A DNA stretch of 64,000 nt from Notamacropus eugenii (GCF_028372415.1 NC_092874.1:239856069-239920068), one strand, 5' to 3'. Counted from the stretch's first letter, positions 12,451 through 24,535 are shown. Notes: a model not told the origin generated them from the sequence alone. Numbers and translations: made by a program.

Positions 12451-12644
12451 TATACTAGCATACACACTCTGAAAAGTTCCAAGTTCTCATTTTAGAGATA
12501 TAGTGTATATAAGCCCCCCCCCCCCCCACAAATGGTGTGAACTATAGCCTGCATACAGATTTTATACAAGCCCCTACGGGCTCATAGACATCTGCATTTC
12601 TTTGTTATAGGCAGTGGTATTGAACCAAGAATTATGAATGATTG

Positions 12645-12768
12645 TTTGCATTAATATAGTCCTTTAAGGTTTAGAGAAAACTTTGCAGGTATTATCTCCT
12701 TTGGTCCTTATCTTAATCCTATCACACAGGTTCTATTATTATCCTCATTTTACAGTTAAGGGAACTTC
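12645..12768 (-). repeat. MIR/THER1-like CORE-SINE, 3' part
   Basis: 'taatatagtcctttaaggtt', 'tattatctcctttggtcctt' and 'attatcctcattttacagtt' are the reverse of the THER1 3' half. Confidence 0.75.
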
Positions 12769-13140
12769 CTTTTAAAAATATTTATTTTTACAAGCATCCT
12801 TCCTACTGTCCCCTTCCACCATTTGGACAACAAAAAAAGAAAACTCTCATAATAAATATGTATGTATGGTTTAGCAAAAATCAATTCCTCCATTGGCCAT
12901 AGCCAAAATATGTTTTATTCTGAATTTTAAGTATATCACCTCACTGTCAGAAGGTGGTTGATGTTTTTCCAGATGAGGAAATGTCTGAGAGACTGGACTA
13001 ACACAGCAGAGTTGCTTATAGGGGCTTAAAATGTTTGTTAAATTAAGATTAGGTATCAAATAAAATGGTGGCAGCAAAACAAACACAGATGCTGTGTATG
13101 TTTGAAAGAGTGTACACTAAACATTTTTTGGGGAAAATAG
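12769..13140 (-). mobile_element. L1 3' end, 5'-truncated
   Basis: A T/A-rich start followed by 'ccttcctactgtcccctt', 'aataaatatgtatgtatgg' and 'caattcctccattggccat' resembles the reversed 3' UTR of marsupial L1 and is similar in layout to 51361-51600. No coding part is recognisable. Confidence 0.5.
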
Positions 13141-13492
13141 TTATTGCTTTACAGTGCCAATGTGGCAAATGCCTTTTCTAAGAGCTAATCTTGTCTAATG
13201 CCTTATTGTTAATGGTAAGCATTATGGTGGGAGCCTAGGAGCTATAGCTATAGAAGGATAGCCTCATGGAGGCATGCCCATGAACCCAAGATAGCAACTC
13301 TAATTTGGAGATCCAACCTGTGAGTGTGTACAAGTTAAGGGAGTACCTCAAAGGAGTTACTATGCTACAGAGGTTTTGTCTAGGATTTATATGTGTCCTC
13401 TGTATATGGTACCTTTTACAGGGCTCCTCTACCTGGGAATCTTCTTTTTTGGGTACCCTAACTTTTCAGGGATCCACTAGAAGTTTAAATTT

Positions 13493-13607
13493 CTCTTCCT
13501 TCCTTCCTTCCTTCCTTCCTTCCTTCCTTCCTTCCTTCCTTCCTTCCTTCCTTCCTTCCTTCCTTCCTTCCTTCCTTCCTTCTTTCCTTCCCTCCTTCCT
13601 TCCCTTT
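13493..13607. repeat. (TTCC)n microsatellite
   Basis: About 25 near-perfect TTCC units. The tract is open in several frames on both strands, which creates spurious repeat proteins. Confidence 0.95.
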
Positions 13608-13724
13608 TCTTTGTCTTGAACTGTAACTGGATAGTTTTCTGGTATACTTCCTTTAGAAATTAGACTAGCTTTTTTGATATTATTTTTATTTGGTTGAATT
13701 GTGTGGTTATGTGATTGTGGTTTT

Positions 13725-13990
13725 TCCTCTGTACTTGAAGAGGACCATGACATCAAGGAAATAATGATATGACTTGCAAATGACTCCGATTTGAGTGAGG
13801 AAGGGCTGTGCAAAGGCACCAACCTCACTTTCTTCTCCAAAGTCATCTGGGTCCAGTGACCAGATATTCATCAGGATAAATAGAGATGACCTAAGATGAA
13901 GCAGGAAATCTTGGCCTTTCGAAGCTTAGGTCTTTCTGGGTTCTCACTTTGAGTGAGGCAAAGCTCATTCAGTAAATAGTCCTCTTTAAG
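13725..13990 (-). repeat. RTE-related marsupial interspersed repeat
   Basis: 'gaagaggaccatgacatcaa', 'gtgaggaagggctgtgcaaa' and 'ccaacctcactttcttctcc' belong to a repeat common in marsupial DNA whose 'gaggaccatgacatca' start resembles the 3' end of the RTE-like LINE at 14873 ('gaggaccaaagtgacatca'). It may be a SINE or truncated copy sharing the LINE tail. Family name uncertain; strand inferred from that similarity. Confidence 0.5.
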
Positions 13991-14859
13991 AAGGGATGGC
14001 TGCTTTAATTTAAAAAAAAATCAAGCTGGGAGAAAGAGTTACTATTTACATTCACTCTGAGCATGGAGGGCCCAAAAAGTAAATGAACAGGGACCTATTG
14101 TCCAATCCTTGAGATCCAGAGTGAATTGAATTTAAAGCTTGGTTTCTGAGAAGGAAGTCTAGCCAGTGAATTCCAGGTTAACTAGCTAGCTTTTGGCCAT
14201 CAAAATTTGCATTCCTTTGGGCAGAAGACCCTTAGATAAGGGTAGAGGAGAGGAGAGAAAAGGGGAGGGGAGAGAAGAATATTATAATATATCTACATTG
14301 ATTTTGCATCCTACCTAACAATTCACCTAGAGTACAGTATGAGGACTTGTCCATGTTAATTTTTTAATTAACTTTTAATCAAACCTAGATGTTATCAAGA
14401 CATGAATTCAGAAATCTGATCTAAAATTCTTATGGACCATTGCCTGTTGGCCTAGAAACCATGAATAATTATCCCCCAAATACTCTGTTTTTAAAGACTC
14501 CATGCCTCTGGAGCATTTTCTTCTTATGTAAGCCTGCTTGTCCTAGTCAGGGGCATCCATTTAGAGTATACTATGGTCCACTGAAGAAATGTTTGTTTCC
14601 CTGAGTATTGCAGGATACCCTTCTGTTGGATGCCCTCTGTGTTCTGTGTATTGCCAAAATTTCTTGAGACATTTCAGGTGACCTATAAATTGTAATTTTT
14701 GCCCAGGATAGTTTGGTTTCTTGCCTGAAGGTAAGAGAATGAATTTCAGTCAAAAACAAGTCCTTATCCTTGTTAGGATGGCTTAATAAAACATTTCCCA
14801 CATCAACCTGAGGTTCCCTCTCCCACAAATATACCTTATATCCATGAGAAGAGTGAACT
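13991..14859. other. Unassigned intergenic DNA
   Basis: Only a short G/A-rich patch (14240-14276) stands out. No gene or nameable repeat recognised. Confidence 0.4.
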
Positions 14860-14872
14860 TAAACGTAAGAGT
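14860..14872. repeat. Target-site duplication of RTE-like LINE, left copy
   Basis: TAAACGTAAGAGT is repeated without mismatch at 17228-17240, so the two copies bound the RTE-like insertion exactly. Confidence 0.9.
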
Positions 14873-17227
14873 TGGTTGGTTGGTTGGTAGTTGGTTGTTG
14901 TCCTTTATCGTCTAAGAGGACCAAAGTGACATCACCATTGTAAAGTGAAATTTCAGTGTGTCTGACTGTGGCTGATCAGACTAATATGAGCTTGGAATGC
15001 TCTACCACAGGTTGGGCATAGGCAATTTGTGTGAATATTTGGGGTAGATATCCCAAATTTGCGCATCCTGCGTTTACTTTGCGCTGTCTCAATTCTGCTT
15101 TGCTCAAAGAGCACAGTACTGTTTCTTATGAGGGCACGCCATGCTGAGCAGTCCTGTGCCAGTGTCTCCCATGGTGCACAAATCCAAAGTTCTTGAGAGA
15201 GACCTTGAGAGTGTCCTTGAATCGTTTCTTCTGGCCACCATGTGATCGCCTGCCCCATGCAAGTTCATCATAAAATAGTCTTTTTGGCAAGTGTACATTT
15301 TGCATTTGAACAATGTGGCCAGCCCATCAGAGTTGCGCTCTCTGAAGCATAGTTTGAATACGTGGCAGTTGAGCTCGAGCAAGGACTTCAGTGTCTGGTA
15401 CCTTATCCTGCCAGGTGATCCTCAGAATCTTCCTAAGACAGTTCAAATGGAAGCCATTCAGTTTGCTGGCATGGCGCTGGTAGACTGTCCATGTTTTCCA
15501 AGCATTTAACAATGAGGTCAACACAATGGCTCTGTGGACTTTCAGTTTAGTAGTCAGTCTAATACCTCTTTTCTTCTAAACCTTTCTTCAGAGCCTCCCA
15601 AACACTGAGCTAGCTCTGGCCATGTGTGCATCAACCTCATTGTCAACGTGCGCATCCCTGCAAAGTACACTACCTAGGTAAGTGAACTTATCCAAAGCAT
15701 TCAAAACTTCTCCATTTGTTGTAACCAATGGTTCCATGTATGGATGGTGTGGTGGTGGCTGATGGAGCACCTGTGTTTTCTTGGTGTTAATTATTAGACC
15801 AAAATAAGCACAGGCAGCAGAGAATTGATCCATACTTTGTTGCATCTCAGCTTCAGAGACTGCATTGAGTGCGCAATCATCTGCAAACAGAAAACCATGC
15901 ACCAACACTCCCTCCACTTTGGTCTTGGTTTATAGTCTTTTCAAATTGAAGAACTTACCATCAGTATGGTAGTTGACCTTGATGCCGTGTTCATCCTCAA
16001 TGAAAGCATTTGTTAACATGGCTAAAAATATCATGCTAAAAAGCATGGATCAAGCACACAGCCCTGTTTCACTCCATTGGTGACTGGGAAGGCACGAGAG
16101 CATTGTCCATTATCCAGGACCTGGGCAAACATGCCATCATGAAATTGATGTACAATATTGATGGACTTCTCTGGTAGCCAAATTTTGACATAATTTTCCA
16201 TAAGCCCTCATGACTAACAGTATCAAAGACCTTGATGAGATCCACAAACGTTGTGTATAGACCTTTGTTTTGCTCCTGGCATTTCTCTTGTTGGGCAGCA
16301 AACACCACATTGACCGTTCCTTAGCCCTTTCTGAAGCCACACTGACTCTTACGTATATGCCCATCTTCCAGGTGAAGGATCAGCCTACTAAGGAGGACTC
16401 TAGCAAGAATTTTGCCAGCAATGACTAAGAGGGAGATCCCCCTGTGATTGTCGCAAGACAATCTATTCCCTTTACTCTTATAGAGATGGACAATGGAGGC
16501 ATCCTTGAACTCCTGGGGGATAGCCTCCTCTTGCCATATAACCTGGAAAATTTCAGTCAGCTTTTGTATGAGCAATGATCCCCCTACTTTGTAAATCTCA
16601 GCTGGATTAGAATCAACACCAGGTGCTTTGCTACATGAAAGGAGCTTAATGGCCCTCAAAACCTCTTCTTCAGTTGGAAGTTCAGCTAAGGAGGCATTGA
16701 CTTCAACCTAAGGTAAAAGATCAATGGCCTCAGCCTTGATTAATGATGGTCTGTTGAGAACACTATGGAAGTGTTCAGCCCATCTCTCTAAGATCATGTC
16801 CTTATGACTAATCAATGTGGCTCCATCAACACTGAGTAGTTGTGATGCACCATAAGTTTTTGGTCCATAAATAGCTTTCAGGGAATCATAAAAGTGCATT
16901 GGATTGTTACTATCAGCAGAAAGCTGAATTTTATCTGCCTTCTTACTGAGTCAGAAATCCTGCATCTCTAGGCTTTGCTTGTACTTTGCTTTTGAAGGAA
17001 TTAAATGCCACCTTCTTAGAGTTGGGTGAACTATCCTGCTGGTAAATCCTGTGGAGTTCACATTTTTCATTTAGCAGCTTCTGAATTTCTCCATCATTTT
17101 CATCAAACCAGTCTTAGTGTTTGAGAGTGTTCTGATGCAGATGAGGGGATCAGTGCCAGGGGGTTCCAAGTTGTGGGGTCAGTCCATCAGGGGCCGGTCA
17201 ACAGAGTGGGGGTCTGGGGTCTCGTGC
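14873..17227 (-). mobile_element. RTE-like LINE, 5'-truncated, with target-site duplication
   Basis: A 2355-bp insertion between two perfect 13-bp repeats. Reading the minus strand from 17227: the linker upstream of the reverse transcriptase, reverse transcriptase, connection region and a C-terminal zinc finger, then a 3' UTR ending in CCAA repeats rather than poly(A). The endonuclease domain is absent, so the copy is 5'-truncated, as expected of incomplete target-primed reverse transcription. Short tandem-repeat 3' tails are typical of RTE-type elements. The exact clade name (RTE, RTE-X or BovB-like) is inferred, not proved. Confidence 0.85.
14953..16899 (-). pseudogene. RTE-like reverse transcriptase ORF, multiply frameshifted
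   Basis: On the minus strand the ORF is broken into pieces. Linker: 16708-16899 (HFYDSLKAIYGPKTYGASQL). Fingers: 16321-16659 (SKAPGVDS, NHRGISLL, SQCGFRKG). Motif A: 16069-16308 (FVDLIKVFDTVSHEGLWKIM). Motif C: 15588-15917 (FLFADDCAL), followed by the TYLGS block. Then come connection pieces (15104-15524) and a CCHH finger: 14953-15258 (CPTCGRAFQAHISLISHSQTH is the block, with C, C, H, H as zinc ligands). The catalytic D of motif A and DD of motif C are still present, but frameshifts and stops separate them, so no active enzyme can come from it. Confidence 0.85.
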
Positions 17228-17240
17228 TAAACGTAAGAGT
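17228..17240. repeat. Target-site duplication of RTE-like LINE, right copy
   Basis: Perfect partner of 14860-14872. Confidence 0.9.
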
Positions 17241-17995
17241 ACAATAATCAAGTATAGCTATAGGGAGCACATGGAAGTCCTCTTAATAGAGTTCTCAGGT
17301 AATTTCCCTTGGGTTACAGCATCTCAGCTGGGCAGGGGTTAGCTGGATTAGTAGGGACTCTTTTTTTCTACAACTTGAGTATTGGTTGGTAGGGTGAGCT
17401 TTCTATTAAGTCCATAGCTGACTTTATTCTCTGCTTTCAGTGGATCTATTCCTCAAAGGTGCTTCTTCCCTTCAGTGACCATCTTTTTGTATGCAAATCT
17501 GTTTGGAGTGTGTGTGACTCTTAATTATACTTCCAGTTCTTAAATTGATGGACTCTTGAATGGCTAACTAGGATGTCATCCTCACAGTAAGCTGATGCTC
17601 AATGCTATGGGTCAGAGGTTCCCAAAGTATGTGATACTGCTCCTGGTGGAGGGTGGGCTGGAAGATCCAGGGGGGTAGTAGCAGTCTTGTATGCAATTAG
17701 AGGGCATTGAATAAAAAATAAGGGAGTGGTGCAAACATAAGAAAAGAAGAGAAGAAAGTTTTGAAAATTTATCTGTACATGTTTTATCTGTTGTGTAACA
17801 GAACTAAAGTTGTAGTGATTACATTATTTTCCAAATAAACACACAAAATGCAAGTTATAACCAATCAGTGGTCAAGTCCACTGACAGGTTTTAACAAGCA
17901 AGTGTTGGCAGGCAACCTTCTTTGTTGGGAAGTCCAGCACTCATGGGCAGGTTCAGATGCAAAGTAAATTGTTTAATTCAATAAGTATTTATGGA
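17241..17995. other. Unassigned, possible DNA-transposon fragment
   Basis: 'gggtcagaggttcccaaag' at about 17609 resembles the ends of hAT-type elements ('aggggttcccaaac'), but no second end or target duplication was found, so it stays unassigned. Confidence 0.25.
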
Positions 17996-17999
17996 ATCA

Positions 18000-19565
18000 C
18001 TGAATTCATGAGTTGTAAAAGATCTCAAAAACTGAATCCATGTATGAAAGGGAGCTCTACTATGCTATACTGACCATATGATTGTCCAGTCTCTGCTTGG
18101 AGACTTCCAAGGAGCAGGAACCTGCTGTTTTTTTAGGCAATGTTTCTGTTTTTGGATAGCTCTAATTGTTTGAAACTTTTATCCTGACATCAAGCCTAAA
18201 TAGTTCTCTTTGCAACTTCTACTCATTTCTTCTAACTCCTCTCTGGTGCCAAATGGAATGATTACATGACAGTCCATCAAATCTTAAACATAGCTGTCAT
18301 ATCCCTCCTGTGTCTTCTTTCTGTCAGTCTAATTCCTTCACTTAAGCTTCATATGTCATGAACTCAACACCCTTCACCATCTTGGACACTTTCTACCTTA
18401 TCAGTGTCCTTACACAATGGTGCAAGAACTGAACATAACGTTACAGATGAGATCTGACAATAGAATGATCATTTCCCTGTTCCTTGAAGTCATACACTCC
18501 TCATATAGTTCAAGATCACATCAAATTTTGGTTGCCACTTCACACTGATAATTCATATTGAGCTTGTAGGCTACAACCCATTCTTCTATCTTCTCTGTCT
18601 CTCCCACATTTCATCCTTTTCAGAACAATTGCTATCTAGCCATGCCTCCTCATTTTATATTTTTGAAATGGACTTTTTTGGAGGGTATTCAAGTGCAAGA
18701 TTTTACATTTATCCCTTTTGAATTTCACTTTCTAAGATATAGCCTGGTGTTCTACCCTATCAAGATCCTTTTGAATCCTGACTCAGTCATCAAGTATGTT
18801 AACTATCCCTCCTAGCTTTTTGTCACTTTGCAAATGTAGTGAATACGCATCTCTGCCTTTATCTAAGTCTTTAATAAAAATGATAGGCCGTACAGGTCCA
18901 CGCACAGATCCCTGGGATTCCCCACTGGAGTCCCATAGCCACGTTGACACTGAATCATTAACACAGATCCCTGGGATACCCTGATGGAGCCTTCCTGTTA
19001 CTGCACCATTAACAACAATTTTTTGAGTATGGCCATCCAACCAGTTCTGAATCTAATTGTATTATTGTAAAATTTATATCTTTCTACCTTCCCACAAGTA
19101 GTACGAGATACTTTATCAAAAGTTTTTCTAAGATCTAAGTAAAATATATCCACAACAGTCTCCTTATCTAGTAATTTAATAATCTTGTCAAAAAAGGAAA
19201 TGAGGTTAATCTGGCATGATTTGTTCTAGATGAGACCATTCCGGTGTACTGGAATCACCACTTTGTAGAAATTCACCAATCCTATATTTATTGATCCTTT
19301 TAAGAATTTTCACAGGGATTGAAATTAAGTTTATGGGCTTGCACCTCTATTTTCTTCCCTCTTTTTCTGAAAATCAGGATGATATTTTCCTTGCTCCAAT
19401 CTTGTGGTACTTTTCCAGTTTCTCATGCTATTTCCAATATCATAGACAGTTGCTTGGTAGTCACGTCTGCCAGTTTTTCCAGTCCCTGAGGATAGAGTCC
19501 ATCTGGGTCAGGTGATCTGAATTCATCAAGGACAGCTAGATGTCTCTTACTATCACCTTGCTTGT
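18000..19565 (-). mobile_element. CR1/L3-clade LINE, reverse transcriptase region and 3' part
   Basis: The minus strand carries a decayed CR1-type reverse transcriptase. Upstream lies the 'DPDG...PQGLEKLADVT' block (about 19440-19520). A relic of motif A sits near 19110. At 18783-19040 there is a readable stretch with [22 protein letters not shown] (motif B), FIKDLDKG and [13 protein letters not shown]. The FADD of motif C has decayed to LQSD. The tract is old (many stops) and long, one of the older LINEs here. CR1/L3 elements share similar sequence with bird CR1, which supports the clade call. Confidence 0.8.
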
Positions 19566-19619
19566 CTTGAGTATCAACCTTCTATTAGTCATTTTTGTTC
19601 TACTATTTCTCACGTTAAG

Positions 19620-20130
19620 AGAAAGAAAATATCAATTTATTTAGTCCTTACTGTGTACAAAAGCTCTGGGCTAGGTTCTGGGGCTGTAGATACAAAAACA
19701 AAATAATACCAGATCTTGAAAAGTTTACGTTGTACTTGGAGCATAGATATTTGTGGAGAGGTTAATACAAGGTAATTTGATAATAGAAAGAACATGATTC
19801 GCTGGTGGGATCAGTGGAGACTTCACTGAGGAAATAATACCAGAGGTAAATAATCTGAGAGGCAGAGATGAGGAGGGAGGGTATAATAGGTACATGAGAC
19901 AGCACCACCTACCCCAAACAAGAGCTGGAATGCCAAATGACTAGCTATCCATTTTGACTGGAACGTAGAATTCATGAAGGTCAGTAATGTGAATTAAAGC
20001 TGAAAAAGTGAGATTGGAGCCAGGTTCTGGAAGGGCTTAAATGCTAGGGTGAGGGTTATATATTTAATCCTAGAAACCAAAGAGAGTTATTAAAGGCTGT
20101 TGAGTAAGGTTATGGATGTCATGGTACTTA
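19620..20130 (-). repeat. L2 LINE fragment
   Basis: Reverse L2 series: 'tttagtccttactgtgtac', 'gcttaaatgctagggtgagg', 'taatcctagaaaccaaagag' and 'gttgagtaaggttatgga'. Confidence 0.65.
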
Positions 20131-20279
20131 TCCCAAGATATGAATATTCTTTGTATGATTTGACTTAGTTTGGTCTCATGCTAAGATTTCTAAAGGTTCA
20201 TTTCCTTCAATCCCCCCACCCTGCCCATTTTTTTTTTGCAAGATGAAATTGCATAATCTTATATCTTATTTAGCATTTT

Positions 20280-20885
20280 TTTTAAAAATGAGTTTTTATT
20301 GACATTTTGTTTCTTGTGTCACCATTGTTATCCCAAGTATCTCTTCTCCTTCCCCTCCCAGAGAGCCATCCCATAATAACAAATAATATCTTTCAGAGAG
20401 GAAGAAAAAGTTGGTACAATTGATCAATATGTTGAAAAAGTCTAAACATATGTATAATGTGTAATACCTGTATTATGCCTGTACCATAATAATGTATAAT
20501 ACCTGTGTACCTGTATAATATTCCATGAAGGAATGGGTTGGGGGAAGTGTCCCTTTCTATCTTTTCAATTAAATCCTACTTGATCTTTATAATTTCATTT
20601 ACTTTTGATTTTTTTGCGTGTAGGTGTACTTTTCATTTACATTGTTGTAGTAACTGTGTACAGTGTTTTCTTGGCTCTTCTTACCTCACTCTTGTAATGG
20701 TAATTTACATGGGGAGATACAACTCTGTACCTGTTCATATAAGCTTTACCACACTTTCTCTTTGCTCTATATTCTTTATGGAATCAAAGCTTCAAGGTAT
20801 CCATTCTAGGCTCTCCTTTCTGGTCATTTTCTACCACTGCATTGTAGAAGTTTTTTTTTCAACTTTCTTTTGGATTCTGAGTGTG
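20280..20885 (-). mobile_element. L1 3' end, 5'-truncated
   Basis: Starts on the plus strand with a T-rich run, then the reversed 3' UTR ('tcccagagagccatcccat'), then the end of ORF2 ('tttacattgttgtagtaact', 'cctgttcatataagcttta'). No intact coding part. Confidence 0.65.
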
Positions 20886-21427
20886 CTAGACTGTGGAGAC
20901 AGCTGAAATTGCTTTATTTTTTAACATATCATTTGTTTTGGAGAGATTTAAGAAGTTATAGGGATCACAGAAAAGGTCTAATCCTCCATCTTGTTGCTCA
21001 CATCCTTAGTAATGTTTTGCTAATGAGCTTATATGTAGCAATTGGCTGTCATGTCACAATTTAGCTGGGAAGCCAAGAATTTGATGGCTGAGACCCATCA
21101 TAATTATTAAAACAAATCAAAGTTTGTGTCCCCTCCCCCATTTTTGGCACAATCACATGCAAAGAGGATAGCATCCTGTAGAGGTCCAATTTCCTTCTGA
21201 CGCATTCAGCAGTGTAACCTCTTGTGAAAACCGAGTAAATGAAATAACCCAGAGACCAAGTTTGTAAGCAGTAATCACTAAGATGAGCACAAGGTCAAAA
21301 AACATACTGGGAATAATCCTTTTCCTTTAAATTAATTCCTCTTTTTTCATATTCAAATCTGATTTAAATGAATTTAAATGAACATTGGTTCAATTTAAAT
21401 GAAAATTTAAATGAAACATTTGTTCAA
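20886..21427. other. Unassigned intergenic DNA
   Basis: A patch at 21350-21420 repeats 'atttaaatgaa' several times. No gene recognised. Confidence 0.4.
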
Positions 21428-21620
21428 TTTAATTCAGCAAAGCTGTATTATATTTAATGTACTGTGCAAGGGGCTGGGTATACAAAGACAGAGAGAAAAA
21501 AAGTAATAGTCTGTGCTCTTAAAAAGCTCACTTTCTCCTAGAAGGATACAACTTGTACACACATAAGTAAGCACCAAGTATTTACAGAGTTAGTAAAAGT
21601 AATTTCAGGAGGGATGGGAC
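21428..21620 (-). repeat. L2 LINE 3' fragment
   Basis: 'gtactgtgcaaggggctggg', 'atacaaagacagagag' and 'cttaaaaagctcactttctc' are the reversed L2 3' end. Confidence 0.6.
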
Positions 21621-21794
21621 ACTCATAACTTGGGGTGTGGAATATGCAATTAGCAAAGCCTACTTGACTTGCACTGAAGGCAGCTAGGGATAACAAGACT
21701 TCTAATTATCTTCCTGTTAGCAATATTCTTATCTTTAGAGAGGCAAATGGTGCTTATTAGAAAGACCAGAATTAAAAACCTGACAATGGAAGAT

Positions 21795-21950
21795 ATCATA
21801 ATTCAGTGGAAAAAAGGCTAATTTAAAAGTTAGAATACTCAATATTCAAGCTCTATCATTTACTAACTGTGATTTGGGTCAAGCATTTTGTTTTTCTATC
21901 TATAAAATAGAATTAGTACTATCTCTAATACATAGGGTTTGTAAGGCTAA
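21795..21950 (+). repeat. MIR-like CORE-SINE, diverged
   Basis: 'tcaagctctatcatttact', 'tgatttgggtcaagcatttt' and 'ctatctataaaatagaa' follow the CORE-SINE order. Confidence 0.55.
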
Positions 21951-23047
21951 AAAAATAAGTAACAGAGAAGTATTTTTCCTTCAACCCTACTGTGTTTGAT
22001 ATGAGATTAGTTTTTGACTTTTTCTATAATTAAGAATATAAACATTGCAACAATTTCTATACAACCTAAAAAGACTTTTCATTCATTCATCCATTTGTTC
22101 ATTATTTTTTTTTATGTAAAATGAGATGTATGAATGCAAAGAGAATAATTTGGGTCCAGTGGGAATTTCTTTTGTCTCAGTTACTAGGTAAACTGCATCA
22201 TTGATCATATGAATTGGGCCATTGCCAACAGCTTGAATGTTCTTACAGATGGTTTGATTCTACCAAGTTAACCTTTTGGAATGCATTTCCAGAATTTGTC
22301 TCAAGATGATCATATTAGGGGACAGATTGAAGCTATGGGTTATGGAATATGATGAAGAAAGGTATATACGAACCTATAGAAGTATAGTATTACACAAAAA
22401 AAGCAAGAAACATTGCTGTTGCTCTTAACGGGACATTTTACAGGCAGATTATTATAAGCCCCTTTGAAGGGAATTTGTCTGTCATATACTGATCTGAGTG
22501 CACTTCAGTGCTCAGGGAATAATACATACAATGATATTAATAGATTTTGAAGAGTCACAAATTCTGCAGAGTTATTCAGCATTTTGAATGACAAGGGGAG
22601 ATCGAGTACTTGAATCTGTTTAAGGGATGTCCTCTGCAAGCTAAGCACGGGGTGAAGTTCAGGAAGGATTTTTCCCTTCACCAGAATTGGATGATGACAG
22701 ATTTGCATTTGGCCAGAAGTGTTGCCATGTTTCCAAATCCTATTCATCCTTAAAGATCAAGATTAGATTTAACTTTGAATACTCCATAAAGCATTCAATC
22801 CTCATATTTCCCTCTTTTCTAAACTTTTATATTGTTTGTTTTTATTTTATGCATTGAAGCACCTGGAGATACTTGAAAACTGGGATTACTGGCAAATCGC
22901 TACTCCAGATTCCAGATACTCTGTGGATCCTCAACCCTTAAAACTATATCAAGAGCCCCTACTGAGGTATTTGCCTCAAACCTTAATAGCCAGTGGATAT
23001 AAATAGTTCAAAGCAATGGCTTTTAATGAAATGATAAGAAAAGCCAC
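21951..23047. other. Unassigned intergenic DNA
   Basis: No gene or nameable repeat recognised. The only long open frame (22505-22747, minus) has no family resemblance. Confidence 0.4.
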
Positions 23048-23284
23048 AAGAAAGTCTACTATGTGCTGATGATCGCTTTACAACTATTATCTCATTTAAT
23101 CCTAACAACAACCTTAGTAGGTAGGTTCTATTATTATCCTTATTTTACAGCTGAGGAAACTAATACAGACAGAGATTAAGTGACTTTTCCAGGGTCACAC
23201 AGTTACTAAGCACCTAAGGTAAGATTTGAACTCAGGTCCTGCTGATTGCAGGTCCAAAGCTCTATCCATGGTGCCACCTAGATG
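23048..23284 (-). repeat. MIR/THER1-like CORE-SINE, near full length
   Basis: 'ctattatctcatttaatcct', 'attttacagctgaggaaact', 'agggtcacacagttactaag' and 'ctctatccatggtgccacct' in reverse orientation. Confidence 0.8.
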
Positions 23285-23718
23285 CTGGGCTTATAGTATC
23301 TATAAGTCAGAGAACAGCTATAGTTTTCATTGCTTTTAGCTTTTCCATCAGTTGAAACCTTTGGCTTTTGACTCTCATAAAGCCTTTTGTTCTTTCTACC
23401 TCTTTCAGAAAAGGAAGAAAACTTTTCCCCCAGTAAAGTAGCAAACAGATTCCTTAGTCTGGTTTCCTCAGTCATAGCTCCTGAGGCCTCCCTCCTCTTC
23501 TTCCCTAGCTGCAAGTAGTCAAATTCTTTAAAACAGAGATCAAGATTCTCTTCTCCGGTAGCAAATTCCCTTGGGCTTAATCTTTTTGTTGTTGTTGCTG
23601 GTTTTTGTTTATGTTTTTTTGTTTTCTTCCTGTTGCAGAACTTGGACTCTTTGGTTATGATGAACATTCCATATACTTCCCAAATTTTTTATTTCTGAAA
23701 GCTAGACTATAAATCAGG
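23285..23718. other. Unassigned intergenic DNA
   Basis: A 129-codon open frame on the minus strand (23278-23667) is lysine-rich and begins in the SINE edge. It shows no domain I recognise and is probably chance. Confidence 0.35.
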
Positions 23719-23728
23719 AAATGATTAT

Positions 23729-23971
23729 TTGGGCATCTAGGTGGTGTAGTGGATAGAGTGCCAGGTCTGGATCCAGGGAAATTCATTTTTCTTAGTTCAA
23801 ATTTGGCCTCAGACACTTACTAGCTGTGTGACCCCGGGCAAGTCACTATGTTTGCCTCAGTTTACTCATCTATAAAATGAGCTGGAGAAGGAAATGGCAA
23901 ACCACTCCAGGATCTTTGCCAAGAAAACCCCAAATGGGGTCATGAAAAATTGGATATAACTGAACAACAAA
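23729..23971 (+). repeat. Marsupial WSINE1/MAR1-like SINE with 10-bp duplication
   Basis: Full-length SINE from 'gggcatctaggtggtgtag' to 'aaccccaaatggggtcatg' and an A-rich tail. AAATGATTAT occurs at 23719-23728 and 23972-23981, which is the target-site duplication. This marks L1-type retroposition. Confidence 0.9.
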
Positions 23972-24317
23972 AAATGATTATCTATCTTATTACTACCAAA
24001 TTGTTTTGGACTTTCCTAGTTTTCAAACTCTAAACTTTTTTATTTTCTTAAATAAATGAGTGGGCAGAAAGAGAGAATGCCAGGTGGCATTGTCTCTCCT
24101 ACCTATTTAGTTGTATTCCTGACTATTTCAAATGCAGATGCAGGCAACTGAAGTCTTAAAGGAGTTTTGCCCTGTGATTTTACTCATGTTACTGAGAGTC
24201 AGCCTAGCGATACATGCCTCTGGGAAAAACCACAACATGTCTCTCCTCTTCCCAGTCTCCTTTTGCCCCTGAAAATATTTTCTGGTCTTCCTTGAAGGGG
24301 AGATGAAGATGACATTC

Positions 24318-24535
24318 GTTCATTTATTTATTCAACCAACATTTATTAAACATCTGTTGAGTTCAGAGCCCTGTGCTAGGAGCTGAAGGAGATGCAAAAT
24401 TGATATGACATGTCCCTGCTACGCAGGAGATAAAACATAAGTGAGGGTAATAATATATGATATAATAAGTACATCAGAAAGTTGCAAAACAAAATGAGAT
24501 GCGAGATCTGACAAAGGGAAAAGGTACTGGTATAG
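24318..24535 (-). repeat. L2 LINE 3' fragment
   Basis: 'caaccaacatttattaaaca', 'agagccctgtgctaggagct' and 'atgtccctgctacgcaggag' are the reversed L2 3' end. Confidence 0.65.

Noticed and set aside
13305..13846. Repetitive FLPS and KEGR proteins
   Set aside because: Products of the (TTCC)n array; the same occurs at 60009-60311.
15588..16899. Host gene with reverse transcriptase domain
   Set aside because: Frameshifts, target-site duplication and the second copy at 28578 show a LINE relic.
17609..17900. hAT-type DNA transposon
   Set aside because: Only one end-like motif; no inverted partner or 8-bp duplication found.
23278..23667. Lysine-rich 129-codon minus-strand frame
   Set aside because: It overlaps a SINE edge and A/T-rich sequence and shows no family resemblance.
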